Source: Ovis canadensis (lineage: Eukaryota > Chordata > Mammalia > Artiodactyla > Bovidae). From it: a DNA stretch of 64,000 bases. The notes under the pieces were generated by a model. The model made no database searches. It saw only the letters and a program-made list of their open reading frames with translations, and was not told where the DNA came from. The stretch covers positions 67,264,501 to 67,328,500 of the forward strand of contig NC_091263.1 of the NCBI RefSeq assembly GCF_042477335.2, given 5' to 3'. Shown piece by piece: positions 23,490 to 39,960 of the stretch; positions within the stretch are counted from its first letter, which is position 1; the number at the start of each line of letters is the position of its first letter. The position numbers were made by a program, and so were the translations under genes.

Positions 23490-24400
23490 AAGCCTGAGGT
23501 TTTGTTGTGGAAATTGGAAAGTTGATTCTAAAATATATGTGGAAAAGCAAAGGGCCTAGAATAGCCAAAATAAAGAACTACTGGATGTCAAGACTTAATA
23601 TATAGGCGTAGCAATCAAGAGAATGTGGTATTGGCATAAGGGCAGACATATAGATCAAGGGAATATAATAGAGAGTTAAGAAACAGATCCACATTTATAT
23701 GGCCAGTTGATTTTAACAAAGGTGTGAAGATAACTCACCTGGAGATAGGATAGTTTTATTTTTACAAATGATGCTGGAACAATGGGACATTCCTATACAA
23801 AATAAATGAAAAATAAAGCACCTCAATCCTTACCTTGAATTATATAGAAAAATTAACTCAAACTGGATTATAGAACTAAATGTAAGAAACTTGGAAGAAG
23901 AATCTCTGTGACCCTTGAGTAGGCAAAGAGTCTTTATATAGGACAAGAAAAGCATGAACCGTTTCGGAAAAAAAAAAAAGATGGGATTTCATCAAAATGA
24001 AAATCTCCTGTTCTTTCAAAGACACTGTTAAGAAAATGAAAATAAAAGCCACAGACTAGAATAAAGAAGCAACAATGTGTAGTCAAAGACTTGAGAATGT
24101 TCATAGCATCTTTATTCATAATAGCTCAAATCCGGAAACAACTCAAATGTCTGTCAACAGATAAATGATAGTCACTAAAATACTACTTGGCAATAAAAGA
24201 GAATAAACGGCTGTTATATACAGGAACATGAATGAAATTCAAAAACATTTTGTTGAGTGAATGAAGTCAGACCTGAAAGAGTGCAGTATTCTGATTCCAC
24301 TTATGTGAAGACCAAACAAGCAAAACAGGTGGCCTGCAGTTGCCCGTGATGGATTTGAAGAGGGCACACAGACACTCTCTGGGGTTTTGACATGTTCTAT
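23490..24400 (+). mobile_element. Old L1 ORF2/3' end, sense
   Basis: 'caaagggcctagaatagcca', 'gtggtattggcataagggca' and 'gttcatagcatctttattca' are sense L1 ORF2 and 3' phrases. It covers some of the same L1 region as the antisense piece to its left, so the two are probably separate insertions. Confidence 0.75.
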
Positions 24401-24414
24401 ATCTCTTTTTAAGA

Positions 24415-24895
24415 TTATTTATTTACTTAATATTTTTTGGCTGCACTGGGTCTTCATTGCTGCAAGCAGGCTTTCTTTAGTTGTGGTGAGGGCTTCCCTG
24501 GTGGCTCAGAGGTTAAAGCATCTGCCTGCAATGTAGGAGACCTGGCTTTGATCCCTGGGTTGGGAAGATCCCCTGGAGAAGGAAATGGCAACCCACTCCA
24601 GTACTCTTGCCTGGAAAATCCCGTGGACAAGAGAAGCCTGGTAGACTACAGTCCATGGGATCGCAAAGAGTCGGACACGACTGAGCGACTTCACTCACTT
24701 CTGTTGTTGTAGAGCTTGGGCTCTAGGCACGCTGGCTTCATTAGTTGCGGCTCAGGGGCTCTAGATCACAGGCTTAGTAGTTGTGGCGCATGGGCTTAGT
24801 TGCCCTGTGGTATGTGGAATCTTCCCAGACCAGGGATCAAACCCGTGTCCCCATTGGCAGGCAGATTCTTAACCGCTGGACCATCAGGGAACTCC
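24415..24895 (-). mobile_element. CHR-type SINE split by a Bov-tA
   Basis: Antisense CHR sequence at 24430-24487 and again at 24712-24895, interrupted by the SINE at 24488-24710. Confidence 0.8.
24488..24710 (+). mobile_element. Bov-tA SINE nested in CHR SINE
   Basis: 'gagggcttccctggtggctc' to 'cggacacgactgagcgactt'; a clear nested insertion. Confidence 0.9.
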
Positions 24896-25234
24896 AAGAT
24901 GTTCTATATCTTGATTGAGATGGTGATTACAGGGTCCCATATTTTCATTAAAACATTAAATCATGCATTTAAGATCTGTGTATTTTACTTTATGAAACTT
25001 TTGCCTCAGCTTTTAACAAAAACAGGCCTATGTGGCATTCTAATTAGCCCCAATATCCATTCTCTTCTGCTTTCGTAACAGTAGATGTCTTATGCAATGA
25101 CCTGATGCCTTAGGTAATTCTCATAAGGTGCCTGAAAATTTTTAACAAGTTGCTCTTTTGGGGGAAAAAGTCCTGATCTGTAACATTTGCACATTTCTGT
25201 GATAGAAATACTTCCATCCAGGCTGATTTCAAGC

Positions 25235-26130
25235 TATTCAGTTCAGTTCAGTTCAGTTGCTCAGTCGTGTCCAACTCTTTGTGACCCCCATGAATCGCAG
25301 CATGCCAGGCCTCCCTGTCCATCACCAACTCCTGGAATTTACCCAAACTCATGTCCATCAAGTCGGTGATGCCATCCAGCCATCTCATCCTCTGTCGTCC
25401 CCTTCTCCTCCTGCCCCCAATCTCTCCCAGCATCAGGGTCTTTTCCAGTGAGTCAACTCTTCGCATGAGGTGGCCAAAGTATTGGCGTTTCAGCTTCAAC
25501 ATCAGTCCTTCCAATGAACACCTAGGACTGATCTCCTTTAGGATGGACTGGTTGGATCTCCTTGCAGTCCAAGGGACTCTCAAGAGTCTTCTCCAACACT
25601 ACAGTTCAAAAGCATCAATTCTTTGGCACTCAGCTTTCTTCACAGTCCAACTCTCACATCCATACATGACCACTGGAAAAACCATAGCCTTGCCTAGATG
25701 GACCTTTGTTGACAAAATAATGTCTCTGCTTTTTTAATATGCTATCTAGGTTGGTCATAACTTTCCTTCCAAGGAGTAAGCGTCTTTTAATTTCATGGCT
25801 GCAATCACCATCTGCAGTGATTTTGGAGCCCCCCAAAATAAAATCTGACACTGTTTTCACTGTTTCCCCATCTATTTCCCATGAAGTGATGGGACCAGAT
25901 GCCATGATCTGAATACTGAGCTTTAGGCCAACTTTTTCACTGTCCTCTTTCACTTTCATCAAGAGGCTTTTTAGTTCCTCTTCACTTTCTGCCACAAGGG
26001 TGGTGTCATCTGCATATTTGAGGTTATTGATATTTCTCCCAGCAATCTTGATTCCAGCTTGTGCTTCTTCCAGCCCAGCGTTTCTCCTGATGTACTCTGC
26101 ATATAAGTTAAATAACATGACATTATTGAG
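25235..26130 (-). mobile_element. BovB LINE 3' part, antisense
   Basis: About 0.9 kb of RT carboxy end and tail. The minus frame 25654-26118 carries the intact RT box YADD within 'LKYADDTTLVAESEEELKS'. 5'-truncated and not autonomous. Confidence 0.92.
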
Positions 26131-28267
26131 TCTGGAGTTGTGCAGAGATGTGCACCATTATACGTAATTTCTACCATACAGCTACAGCAGGCATAACCTC
26201 AAAAGCACAGGTAAATACAGTAAAATAATGAAAAAGTGATGGATTTTGATTATTTATTACCTTTGTTTTTAATGTAATTTCTTTAACTGTAGGCTTTATA
26301 CTTTAATTTTTAATAACAATAGTAATTTTAAACAAATAGCTCACAAAATTGCTGCAAATTAACAACTGGCTCTCATGAACTGGTACAAGACAGCTCCAGC
26401 ACCCACTGGATCATTACTCTAGAAGCAAGTTCTGAGACAGGGATTCATGTCCAAACATTTAAGAGGGTTATTTTCAGGGGAAATCTGTATGAGTGTGAAG
26501 GAAACAGGATAGGAAAGGGGAAGAAGTTAGTAAGAAAGTGATGATAGCTGAAGTCTATGCTTAGCATAATTCTGGGATCTGTGTTATACTAGAGAATTCT
26601 TCCAGTCTTAAGGCACAGGAGCTGGGCTTTTGTGCCCTAGTACCACTAAATCATTGGGCACATTGGAAACCAGGATGACTGGAAGGATCAAAAGTAGGAA
26701 TGCAACTCCTGTCACCTCCTGTAATGAGACTCCATGTTCCCAAAGGTAAACCTCCTGAGAATGATGCAGGTGTGAGTTCTTAGTAGCTGTAACCAGAGCA
26801 GTTTGGGGATGAGTACACCAAACAGGTAAAATGGATCCTGAGTGATCTGTGTGGTCACCCACTTAAAAATTACCTTTGTCAGCTTCCCTTGAAGCTTAGG
26901 GGGACCATGTCTCTAATTTATGTTTCATTAGATGTAAATAGAAGTAACGTGTGCTGTTGGGGGGATGTGCCTTTCAAAGGGACATGGGCAGACTTTCTTG
27001 GCTCTTTCCCCTCCCCAAAGTGGAAGATGAGAAAGATGAAGGTGCCATCTTGGATGCAGAGGTATATGCCCATTTTAAGGGTGGCAGAAACTGACCTGGG
27101 TTGCCTAGAGTTGGACTGGTATGAGAGAAGTAAACTTTGTTTATTAAGCCACTGTATCTTCGGATATCTCTGTTACCACATTTCAGCCTGTACCTTAACA
27201 GATAAAGTGAGCAAAGAAGAAAAAACAGATATCTAAAATCATGACTGTGTAAACAATTTATAATTTTTAGTTAGTTTTCTTTTTAAAGCAAGGCAGGACT
27301 AACCAAAACAGAATGAGAGAATGTTCATGAAGAGCAAAGAGAACATGTTCATTACAGAAAAAATATAATTGTTTGTACATGACCTGGTTGTCAATATAGA
27401 AACCCACCAAAATCTACAAACTGTCCAAACTGATAAAGTAACTTGATAGCATTATTAAATAAAAGAATAACATAAAATTGCATTTCTGAAAGATGTCCGC
27501 GACTTAATGGAAACATTTATGAAATTTTACTGAAAGATGTGAAGGAAGATCTAAATAGGAGAGATATCCCCAAGTTCATGAACAGGAAAGGGTAATACCA
27601 TGAAGATGGCAGTTCTCCCCAAGATGGTCTTTAGATTTAATGCAATTAAAATAGAATGTTCAACAGTTTAAATAATTGTCAAACTTATTTTAAAACTTGT
27701 ATGGCGTACCAAGAGTGGCCAAAACCCTAATGAAGAAGTTGAGGTAGGAGAATGCATTCTCTCATCTGTTGATGCGCCAAAGCTCTGGTGGTCAAGAAAC
27801 CATAGTACTGGCACAGAGATAGGTGAATTGAATGATGGAAAGCCTAGAGAGGTCAGAAACAGACTCAGTATCTATGAACACGTATATACATAAAAGAGGT
27901 GACATTGTTGGTGAATGGGGGCATAGTAGGCCTTTCAATACATAGTGTTAGGAGACATGGTTAAGTAGAAAAAAATGAAACTGAATTCCTGTCTCATGCT
28001 ATGTATTTAATCAATACATGGATCAAAGACTAAACATGAAAAACAAAAGTTTAAAACTTTCAGAAGAAAATATAGGACAGTACCTTTAAAACTCCGGGTG
28101 TGGAAGGCTTTTAAAAATAAGACCCCAAAAGCATAAATGATAAAGAAAAAGATGGTTACTTCTGATTGCATTATAGTTAAGTAACTTTTGTTCATCAAAA
28201 TGTGTAATCAAGTGAAAAGACAAATCATGATTATGAATGATAATTGAAATACACATTACTAACAAAG
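26131..28267 (+). mobile_element. Mixed old repeat sequence, partly L1 sense; rest unrecognised
   Basis: About 27450-28200 reads as sense old-L1 ORF2-like sequence ('aaaccatagtactggcacag'). A stretch at about 27080-27200 resembles the tail of an old LTR-type element (weak). I recognise nothing at 26131-27080. Confidence 0.4.
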
Positions 28268-28625
28268 CATTCAGTTCAGTCACTCAGTTGTATCTGACTA
28301 AGACCCCATGGACTGCAGCATGCCAGACTTTCCTTCCATCACCGTCTCCTGGAGCTTGCTCAAACTCATGTCCATCGAGTTGGTGATGCCATCCAGCCAC
28401 CTCATCCTCTATTGTCCTTTTCTCCCTCTGCCTTCAATCTTTCCCAGCATCAGGGTTTTTTTCCATTGAGTCAGTTCTTCACATCAGGTGGCTGAAGTAT
28501 TGGAGCTTCATCTTCAGCATCAGTCCTTCCAATGAATATTCAGCACTTATTTCCTTTAGGATGGACTGGTTGGATCTCCTTGCAGTGCAAGGGACTCTCA
28601 AGAGTCTTCTCCAACACCAACACTC
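28268..28625 (-). mobile_element. BovB 3' end, diverged
   Basis: 'cagttcagtcactcagttgt' to 'actctcaagagtcttctcca', antisense BovB tail. Confidence 0.88.
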
Positions 28626-29430
28626 CAACAAAGGATTAGGATAAAAAAACTAAACAGAAAGTACTTTAAAATCAGCTCAAATATAAAACCGAATAGATGT
28701 TGTGAGCAAACATTTTATAGAAAGAAGGCACAGATGACAAGTAAGGATATGGAATACACTGAACTTCAGAAGTTTATCTTTCACTTCTAATGGATCTTTT
28801 CAAACTATGCATAATTTTGTAAATCATTGAAAAATATTGGTTCACTTTGTTATATAAACTTCCCAAATGTTGACACATTTCATTACATACTATCAAAAAA
28901 TCACACTCACCCATATTACCACTGTTGTCAGAAAAGTATTTAATTATTGGAAAGGTGTTGAAATCATGATAGCAAACATAAATTTTCCGAAACTTTTCCC
29001 TTCTAAGCTCAAATCTTATCATTGGCAACAAATACTGTCATTTGTTTTCTTAAAAGTTGCAGATTCTTTTAAAAAACTTTATTCTTTATTTATATGAGCA
29101 TATGTCTGCCAAATATGCAAGTCTAAATGACCACAATTTATTAGTCACTCTTTCAAGTAAAACTGATGTCCCATGATAAAAACTGATAATTCAGCTTAAC
29201 AGATGTGCAGTTTGCTTGAGTGAACATCCTACTTTTTTATATAGCAGAAGTGCTTTGTGCATAATCATTTCATTACCCCAAATCTTACATAAATGTGGAC
29301 CAAAAGGTCACTACTTAATAAAATTAATCATTTTTACTTCCCCATCAAGGACATTTGAAAAGTTGATTGATTTCAGAAGTGGGATGTCACTCTTAACATT
29401 ATGTTGCAATATGTAAAACTCTTATCTTGC
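28626..29430. other. AT-rich intergenic, no feature recognised
   Basis: 28760-29420 has open frames on both strands (28774-29031 minus; 28867-29097 plus). AT-rich sequence gives such frames by chance. It may be an old DNA transposon relic; I cannot name one. Confidence 0.35.
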
Positions 29431-29745
29431 TGAGGACTCATTCTGTGTGTCTTTCTCTCCCTGCCTAGCTTTGGAGAAGCAAGCTGCCGTGAGTCCCACA
29501 GCAACAGAAAACAAATTCAGGCAACAACTGATTGAGCCTGGATGGAAACTCTTCTGCAGTTGAGTCTCCTGATGGATGAGAACCTGGCCCTGGCTGACAA
29601 CTTGATTGCAGCCTTACAGAAGACCCAGGTAAACTGTGCCTGGACTCCTGGTCCACAGGAACTGGAAGATAGTAAACGTGTAGCAAATGTGTCTTAAGCC
29701 ACTGAATTTGTATTTGTTACAGAACAGAGAAAACGAATACAAAGG
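29430..29745 (+). mobile_element. Probable MLT1-type solo LTR relic (ERVL-MaLR)
   Basis: 'ctggctgacaacttgattgc', 'tgtgcctggactcctg' and the closing 'taagccactgaatttg' phrase are typical of old mammalian MaLR LTRs. No internal retroviral genes accompany it. Confidence 0.5.
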
Positions 29746-30302
29746 TCATTCCAATATTTGATCTAACTTCTGTATAATGAAGTTTATGATTGTTCCAGTG
29801 ATCGTTTCATCATGGACCTACTTGGCACCTTCCTGATCAAAAAGCAGGCCCCTGTATGTCAGGTGATGTTACTCAGGATTCCATGATGGTAAGTTACACG
29901 TTTCATGGGTCCACTGATAGTGGTGTCAGCAAAGGCATTATCAACAGGCAATGCTAGCTGTATAAAGAATATATACATGTGTATACGTAACTACTCAATG
30001 AGGTTCTAGTGCCACAGCTGTCTCTTTTCAGCTGGCACTAAGATTTTGAGCCCATCTGTGAGCCAGGCCCAGGTTTTTTCTTCTTTCATCAATTGGTCAT
30101 AGGATACTGCCTATCAGGCTATGAGTGTGAACTGACGGAGAAGCTTCAGTTCAATACAGATAAGTGCCATGATGGGGGATGGTGGTGTCTACACCTTTTC
30201 TTTGCACAGCTTACTTGTGATTTCAGGACCTGCCATGATCTAATCCCAAATATATGGCTTCCAGTGACTGATGAATTGCTTTTTCCAACTGAGTTTATGA
30301 CT
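29746..30302. other. Intergenic, no feature recognised
   Basis: No exon homologous to the proteases and no repeat I can name. Confidence 0.35.
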
Positions 30303-32690
30303 TCAGTTCAGTTCAGTCCAGTTCAGTTGCTCAGTCATGTCCGACTCTTTGTGACCTCATGAATCGCAGCACGCTAGGCCTCCCTGTCCATCACCATCTC
30401 CTGGAGTTCACTTAGACTCACGTCCATCGAGTCTGTGATGCCATCCAGCCATCTCATCCTGGGTCGTCCCCTTCTCTTCCTGCCCCCATCCCTCCCAGCA
30501 TCAGAGGGTCAATGAGTCAACTCTTCGCATGAGGTGGCCAAAGTACTGGAGCTTCAGCTTTAGCATCATTCCTTCCAAAGAAATCCCACGGTTGATCTCC
30601 TTCAGAATGGACTGGTTGGATCTCCTTGCAGTCCAAGGGACTCTCAAGAGTCTTCTCCAACACCACAGTTCAAATGCATCAATTCTTTGGCTCTCAGCCT
30701 TCTTCACAGTCCAACTCTCACATCCATACATGACCACTGGAAAAACCATAGCCTTGACTAGACGGACCTTAGTCAGCAAAGTAATGTTTCTGCTTTTGAA
30801 TATACTATCTAGGTTGGTCATAACTTTTCTTCCAAGGAGTACGTGTCTTTTAATTTCATGGCTGCAGTCACCATCTGCAGTGATTTTGGAGCCCCCCAAA
30901 ATAAAGTCTGACACTGTTTCTACTGTTTCCCCATCTATTTCCCATGAAGTGATGATCTTCGTTTTCTGAATGTTGAGCTTTAAGCCAACTTTTTCACTCT
31001 CCTCTTTCACTTTCAGCAAGAGGCTTTTTAGCTCCTCTTCACTTTCTGCCATAAGGGTGGTGTCTTCTGCATATCTGAGGTTATTGATATTTCTCCCAGC
31101 AATCTTGATTCCAGCTTGTGTTTCTTCCAGTCCAGTGTTTCTCATGATGTACTCTGCATATAAGTTAAATAAGCAAGGTGACAATATACAGCCTTGACGT
31201 ACTCCTTTTCCTATTTGGAACCAGTCTGTTGTTCCATGTCCAGTTCTAACTGTTGCTTCTTGGCCTGCATACAGATTTCTCAAGAGGCAGGTTAGGTGGT
31301 CTGGATTCCCATCTCTTTCAGAATTTTCCATAGTTTATTGTGATCCACACAGTCAAAGGCTTTGGCATAGTCAATAAAGCAGAAATAGATGTTTTTCTGG
31401 AACTCTCTTGCTTTTTCCATGATCCAGCGGATGTTGGCAATTTGATGTCTGGTTCCTCTGCCTTTTCTAAAACCAGCTTGAACATCAGGGAGTTCATGGT
31501 TCAAGTATTGCTGAAGTCTGGCTTGGAGAATTTTGAGCATTACTTTACTAGCATGTGAGATGAGTGCAATTGTGTGGTAGTTTGAGCATTCTTTGGCATT
31601 GCCTTTCTTTGGGATTGGAATGAAAACTGACCTTTTCCAGTCCTGTGGCCACTGCTGAGTTTTCCAAAGTTGCTGGCATATTGAGTGCAGCACTTTCACA
31701 GCATCATCTTTCAGGATTTGAAACAGCTCAACTGGAGTTCCATCACCTCCACTAGCTTTGTTCATAGTGATGCTTTCCAAGGCCCACTTGACTTCACATT
31801 CCAGGATGTCTGGCTCTAGATTAGTGATCACGTCATCATGATTATCTGGGTCGTGAAGATTTTTTTGTACAGTTCTTCCGTGTATTCTTGCCACCTCTTC
31901 TTAATATCTTCTGCTTCTGTTAGGTCCAGACCATTTCTGTCCTTTATTGAGCCCATCTTTGCATGAAATGTTCCCTTGGTATCTCTAATTTTCTTGAAGA
32001 GATCTCTAGTCTTTCCCATTCTGTTGTTTTCCTCTATTTCTTTGCATTGATCGCTGAGGAAGGCTTTCTTATCTCTTCTTGCTATTCTTTGGAACTCTGC
32101 ATTCAGATGCTTATATCTTTCTTTTTCTCCTTTGCTTTTCGCCTCTCTTCTTTTCACAGCTATTTGTAAGCCCTCCCCAGACAGCCATTTTGCTTTTTTG
32201 CATTTCTTTTCCATGGGGATGGTCTTGATCCCTGTCTCCTGTACAATGTCACGAACCTCATTCCATAGTTCATCAGGCACTCTATCTATCAGATCTAGAC
32301 CCTTAAATCTATTTCTCACTTCCACTGTATAATCATAAGAGATTTGATTTAGGTCATACCTGAATGGTCTAGCGGTTTTCCCTACTTTCTTCAATTTAAG
32401 TCTGAATGTGGCAATAAGGAGTTCATGATCTGAGCCACAGTCAGCTCCCGGTCTTGTTTTTGTTGACTGTATAAAGCTTCTCCATCTTTGGCTGCAAAGA
32501 ATATAATCAATCTGATTTCGGTGTTGACCATCTGGTGATGGCCATGTGTAGAGTCTTCTCTTGTGTTTTTGGAAGAGGGTGTTTGCTATGACCAGTGCAT
32601 TTTCTTGGCAAAACTCTATTCGTCTTTGCCCTGCTTCATTCCACATTCCAAGGCCAAATTTGCCTGTTACTCCAGGTGACTTAGTTTGGC
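30303..32690 (-). mobile_element. BovB LINE, long 5'-truncated copy, antisense, comparatively well preserved
   Basis: About 2.4 kb. Three long overlapping minus frames cover it: 31828-32646 (endonuclease end, with SDHELL, then linker), 31292-31894 (RT amino half) and 30501-31331 (RT carboxy half and tail). Only a few frameshifts separate them. The RT catalytic box reads YAED, with the first of the two aspartates replaced by Glu. The 5' third of the endonuclease is missing, so the copy is dead. Confidence 0.93.
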
Positions 32691-32954
32691 TAAATATTCA
32701 CCTTATAATAGGAGGCACTGGTCTCTTAGTCACATAATGTCCTGTGGTCTGGCATTTAGTTTCTTTTTCGGATTCAGTAGTGTGCCAGAAGTTGCTTTTC
32801 AGAGAATATAGTTTCTTTGCAGCAGAGAGTGTGGTCTTGCTTTGGAACTGTAGGGCTCTATACTGTGACTCTCTAATTACGACATAGCAAAGACTTCTTA
32901 CAAGCATTTTAATTCACCACAGCAAACTCTAGCACCATAGGATTTTCCAGGTCA

Positions 32955-33190
32955 TACCGACCAATACTTTGGCCACTTGATGTGAAGAACTGACTCACTG
33001 GAAAAGATCCTGATGTTGGGCAAAATTGAAGGCAGGAGGAGAAGGGGATGACAGAGGATGAGATGGTTGGATGGCATCACCAACTCAATGGACATGAGTT
33101 TGAGCAAACTCTGGGAGTTGGTGATGGACAGGGAAGCCTTGCATCCATGGGGTCGCAAAGAGTCGGACATGACTGAGCGACTGAACTGAT
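32955..33190 (+). mobile_element. BovB 3' tail fragment, sense
   Basis: 'ccaatactttggccacttga' to 'gactgagcgactgaactgat'. Opposite in orientation to the long BovB copy just to the left, with a 260-bp gap. Confidence 0.88.
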
Positions 33191-33199
33191 AGACCAAGT

Positions 33200-33428
33200 G
33201 GGGCTTCCAAGGTGGTGCTGGTAGTAAAGAACTCTCTTGCCAATGCAGGAGACGTAAGAGACGTGGGTTTGATCCCTGGGTTGGGAAGATTCCCTGAAGG
33301 AGGGAGGGCATGGCAATGCACTCCATTATTCTTGCCCGGAGAATCCCATGGACAGAGGAGCCTGGCGGGCTGCAGTCCATCAGCTCGCAAAAAGGGTCGG
33401 ACATGACCGAAGCGACTGAGCCCAGCAC
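33200..33428 (+). mobile_element. Bov-tA SINE
   Basis: 'ggggcttccaaggtggtgct' to 'cgaagcgactgagcccag', directly following the BovB fragment. Confidence 0.88.
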
Positions 33429-33519
33429 AGCCCGACGTGGCGGCTTCTATCACAGTCTGACTTTGCCTCTCTCTTCTTTCAAAAATCTATTGAGTTCTCT
33501 TCCTAGTGACTTTTAAAAA

Positions 33520-33862
33520 TTAGTTTATTTCTTTTTTTCGGCTATCTGTGCAGTCTCCGTTGCCGTGAGGGCTTTTCTCTAGCTGTGGCAAGCAGGAGCG
33601 ACTCCCTAGTCCCAGTGCATAGGTTTTTCATTGCAGCGGCTTCTCTGATCTCAGAGCACGGGCTCTACGACTCGCAGACTTTAGTACTTGTGGCGTGTGG
33701 GCTCAGTAGCTGCAGCTTCCAGGCTCCAGAGCACAGAATCAGTAGTTGAGACGCACATCTTGGTTACTCACGTCATGCGAGGTCTTCCCAGATCAGGGAT
33801 CAATCCCATGTCTCCTGCATTGGCAGGCAGACTCTTTACCACTGAGTCACTGAGGAAGCCCC
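33520..33862 (-). mobile_element. CHR-type SINE
   Basis: 'ttttttcggctatctgtgca' to 'actgagtcactgaggaagcc', antisense. Confidence 0.78.
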
Positions 33863-34039
33863 TGATTTTGTCTCTTGACAGGAGGAACTGCAAAGCACTG
33901 TGGCTACTTTATGTATGCAATCTAGGTTAATCTTCTTTTCCCAAGAGTTGTAAATTTTATCACATTTTCTTTGCCATGTAAGGTAATATAGTTACAAATT
34001 CTAGTGATTAGAATGGGAATTTCTCTGGGAAGCCATTAT

Positions 34040-34420
34040 TCTGTCTATTACAAGGTTGTTTCCAGATGTTGGCTACCATGAATTTAGCCACTATAAACAT
34101 TTGTCAAAGTATCTGTGTGTTTGTGCCTGTATGAGTGTGTACATAAATCTTTATTTCACTGGGATAAATGCCCAGGAGTGCAATTACTGAGTCATATGGT
34201 AATTGCACATTCTGTTTTATAAGAAACTGCCAATCTGTTTCCCAAAGTGGCTATAATATTTTACATTCCTACCATGGTGTATGAGTGGTCCAGCATATCT
34301 GCATCTGTGTCAGTATTTGGTGTTGTCACAATTTTCAAGGTTTAGCCAGTCTATTAGATGCGTAGTGATAGCTCACTGTGATTTTAATTTGCATTTTACC
34401 AATGGTTCTTTAAATGTGGA
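34040..34420 (-). mobile_element. Old L1 3' region, antisense
   Basis: 'tcactgggataaatgcccag', 'gagtcatatggtaattgcac' and 'tcccaaagtggctataatat' are antisense L1 phrases. Confidence 0.7.
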
Positions 34421-34838
34421 TGTCGGTTTTTAAAAAGATATCAGTATCATGCCTAACTCAGTGTTGCTAACGTTCAGTGCAGCGTTTAAATTGAGGAATT
34501 TAAATTTTTACTGCCAACAAGAAGGGGAGGGAAATGCCAGGAAAGGCCTAATCCAGGCCTACAGGGAGTGATGGACGCATCTCTGTGCGGCAGTGGTATG
34601 GCTGTCACTCTCTATGGCCAGGGACCTTGGCCAGGGGATGGCAGGCATCTGGGAGCCCCTCACTAATGAGTCGGCTCAGAGCCAGGGAAGAGAAAGGACT
34701 CGCCTAAGTCACAACTCTGTGGCGCTGCCTGGCCCAGGCCCCGCCCCACTGATGACCCCACAGGTGGGGGCGGGGCGGGACTGGTTTCCCCCCACGGAGC
34801 CCTGTTTCCCCATCATCAGGAAGGCAGGCGTGCAGCTG

Positions 34839-34853
34839 CCGCCAGGGGGCGCC
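34839..34853 (+). promoter_or_regulatory. CTCF/CTCFL-like site, gene 2 promoter
   Basis: CCGCCAGGGGGCGCC, the closest of the five to the CTCF core consensus, followed by GCAGAGC. It ends 31 bases before the ATG at 34885. Confidence 0.7.
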
Positions 34854-34884
34854 GCAGAGCCTGGAGGCGACTACCGGAGGTGCC

Positions 34885-38390
<3,506 letters not shown>

Positions 38391-38998
38391 TCACCCTGGT
38401 CACGTTTCTTCCAGTTTCTGAGTCTTGGACTAGCACTACCTCTGACCTCTGACTCCTACTTAATGCCCTATCCTCAGTTTCATTCAAATCCACTGACCAC
38501 GTGGAGGTCCACATGACTGAGAAATGGAAGCAAGAAACCTTGAAAGTTTCCCAGCCTGCTGCTCCAGGAACCTACCGCATCTACACCTAACCTGGGTTGT
38601 GCTCTGCCTGCTGAGAAGGAGTCGCTGAAACAATGCCAGCTGGATGGACAGTGACCTGTGGTGATGCTTCAGGAGGCTTTGCCCACATCTTGGAGACCGT
38701 CTTCACCTCATCCCTGGCAGCAGCATTATCTGACACTTTATCATATCAGGGCACGTGGTGATTGTTGGGAGACGGCGAGGCCTCACCATGTCCACATGTG
38801 ACTCAGCTATCTGGGTTGGCCAAAGGTCCCCTGCTTCCCGACGTGGATCCATCTGTGAGGGTCCAGCCTCTGCCACACAAGCCTTCCTGGGGCAGCTCAG
38901 TCTTGGAACCCCCTTCCCAGTGCTCCAGTGGCCACATCCAGGCTCACTCCAAGTTGTGTTGAGACATGAAGGAGCACAGAGATTTCTGATGTCAACTC

Positions 38999-39004
38999 AA
39001 TAAA
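38999..39004 (+). other. Polyadenylation signal AATAAA, gene 2
   Basis: Lies 609 bases after the stop in 'gtcaactcaataaatgct', identical in context to the gene 3 signal. Confidence 0.7.
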
Positions 39005-39567
39005 TGCTTAGAGAGTCTCTCGTGTTGTGAAGCTCTGCTCTGCTGAAGGTTGTGGGGCTGCATATGACATGCTGTAGAGAAGAGTTTCCCATTGAGCTGA
39101 GGGACCTTTCGTGGTGTCCATTACTGTTTAGAAAGTGGGAGATGAGGAGCCTGTCCCTGGATGGAAGTCTGCTGGTGTCTTAGGCAGTGGGTCCAGGGCT
39201 TCTTTTAGGCATTAGTGCTCCTCTTGTAGGCGTCAGCATGCTCCAAGCGGGGCTGTTGGAAGTGAGTTTGCATGGGAGCCTGAAGGCAGGAGGGCGGAGA
39301 TGCGGGCGTGACGGGCTCACACAGCCTTGCGCCTCTCGTGCCGCCTCGTAAGGGACATGCCTGGAGGAGACCCAAAGAGCTGAGTTCTCAGGGGTTAGGA
39401 TAGAGGGTCTGGCTCTGTGTGTGTGTGTGGCTTCTCAGTCAGCAGGCCTAGGGTCCCATGGTCACCTGGACTGGCTGCTGATCTTTTCCCAGGCTCTGTG
39501 TCCTGTCCACCCATCCTTCCTTGGTCTGTGTTCAAGCTTCCAGATATAAGTGGACCTCAGAGGAACC

Positions 39568-39770
39568 ATGGGCTTCCCAGGTGGCTCATTGCTAAAGAAT
39601 CCGCCTGCCAGTGCAGGAGCCGCAGGTTAGATGTTGGGTTGGGAAGATTCCCCTGGAGTAGGAAATGGCAACCCACTCCAGTATTCTTGCCTGGGAAATC
39701 CCCTGGACAGAGGAGCCTGGCAGCTACAGTCCATGGGGTCGCAAAGAGTCCGACATGATTGAGCACACAC
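39568..39770 (+). mobile_element. Bov-tA SINE (shared by both duplicate copies)
   Basis: 'gggcttcccaggtggctcat' to 'catgattgagcacac'. An identical insertion in copy B (49995-50197) predates the event that made the blocks alike. Confidence 0.88.
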
Positions 39771-39960
39771 AGTTACATTCTAGTACTGTTATTTACAGAA
39801 ATGAAAGTCGCGTGGACTCGGAGGCCTGAGTCTGGCTGTTCCCTGCCATTCTCACCTGCAGCCCTCTTTCAGAACACGCTCCCCTGCTCTGTCCAGTGAT
39901 GTTCTGCTGCTGAGAATGTCAGTACGGCTCCTCGTTTCCTGTTCTCTGCCTCCACATTGG

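Noticed and set aside
30501-32646. Three long minus frames as host genes.
   Set aside because: They are the endonuclease and reverse transcriptase of a BovB retrotransposon, with frameshifts and a truncated 5' end.
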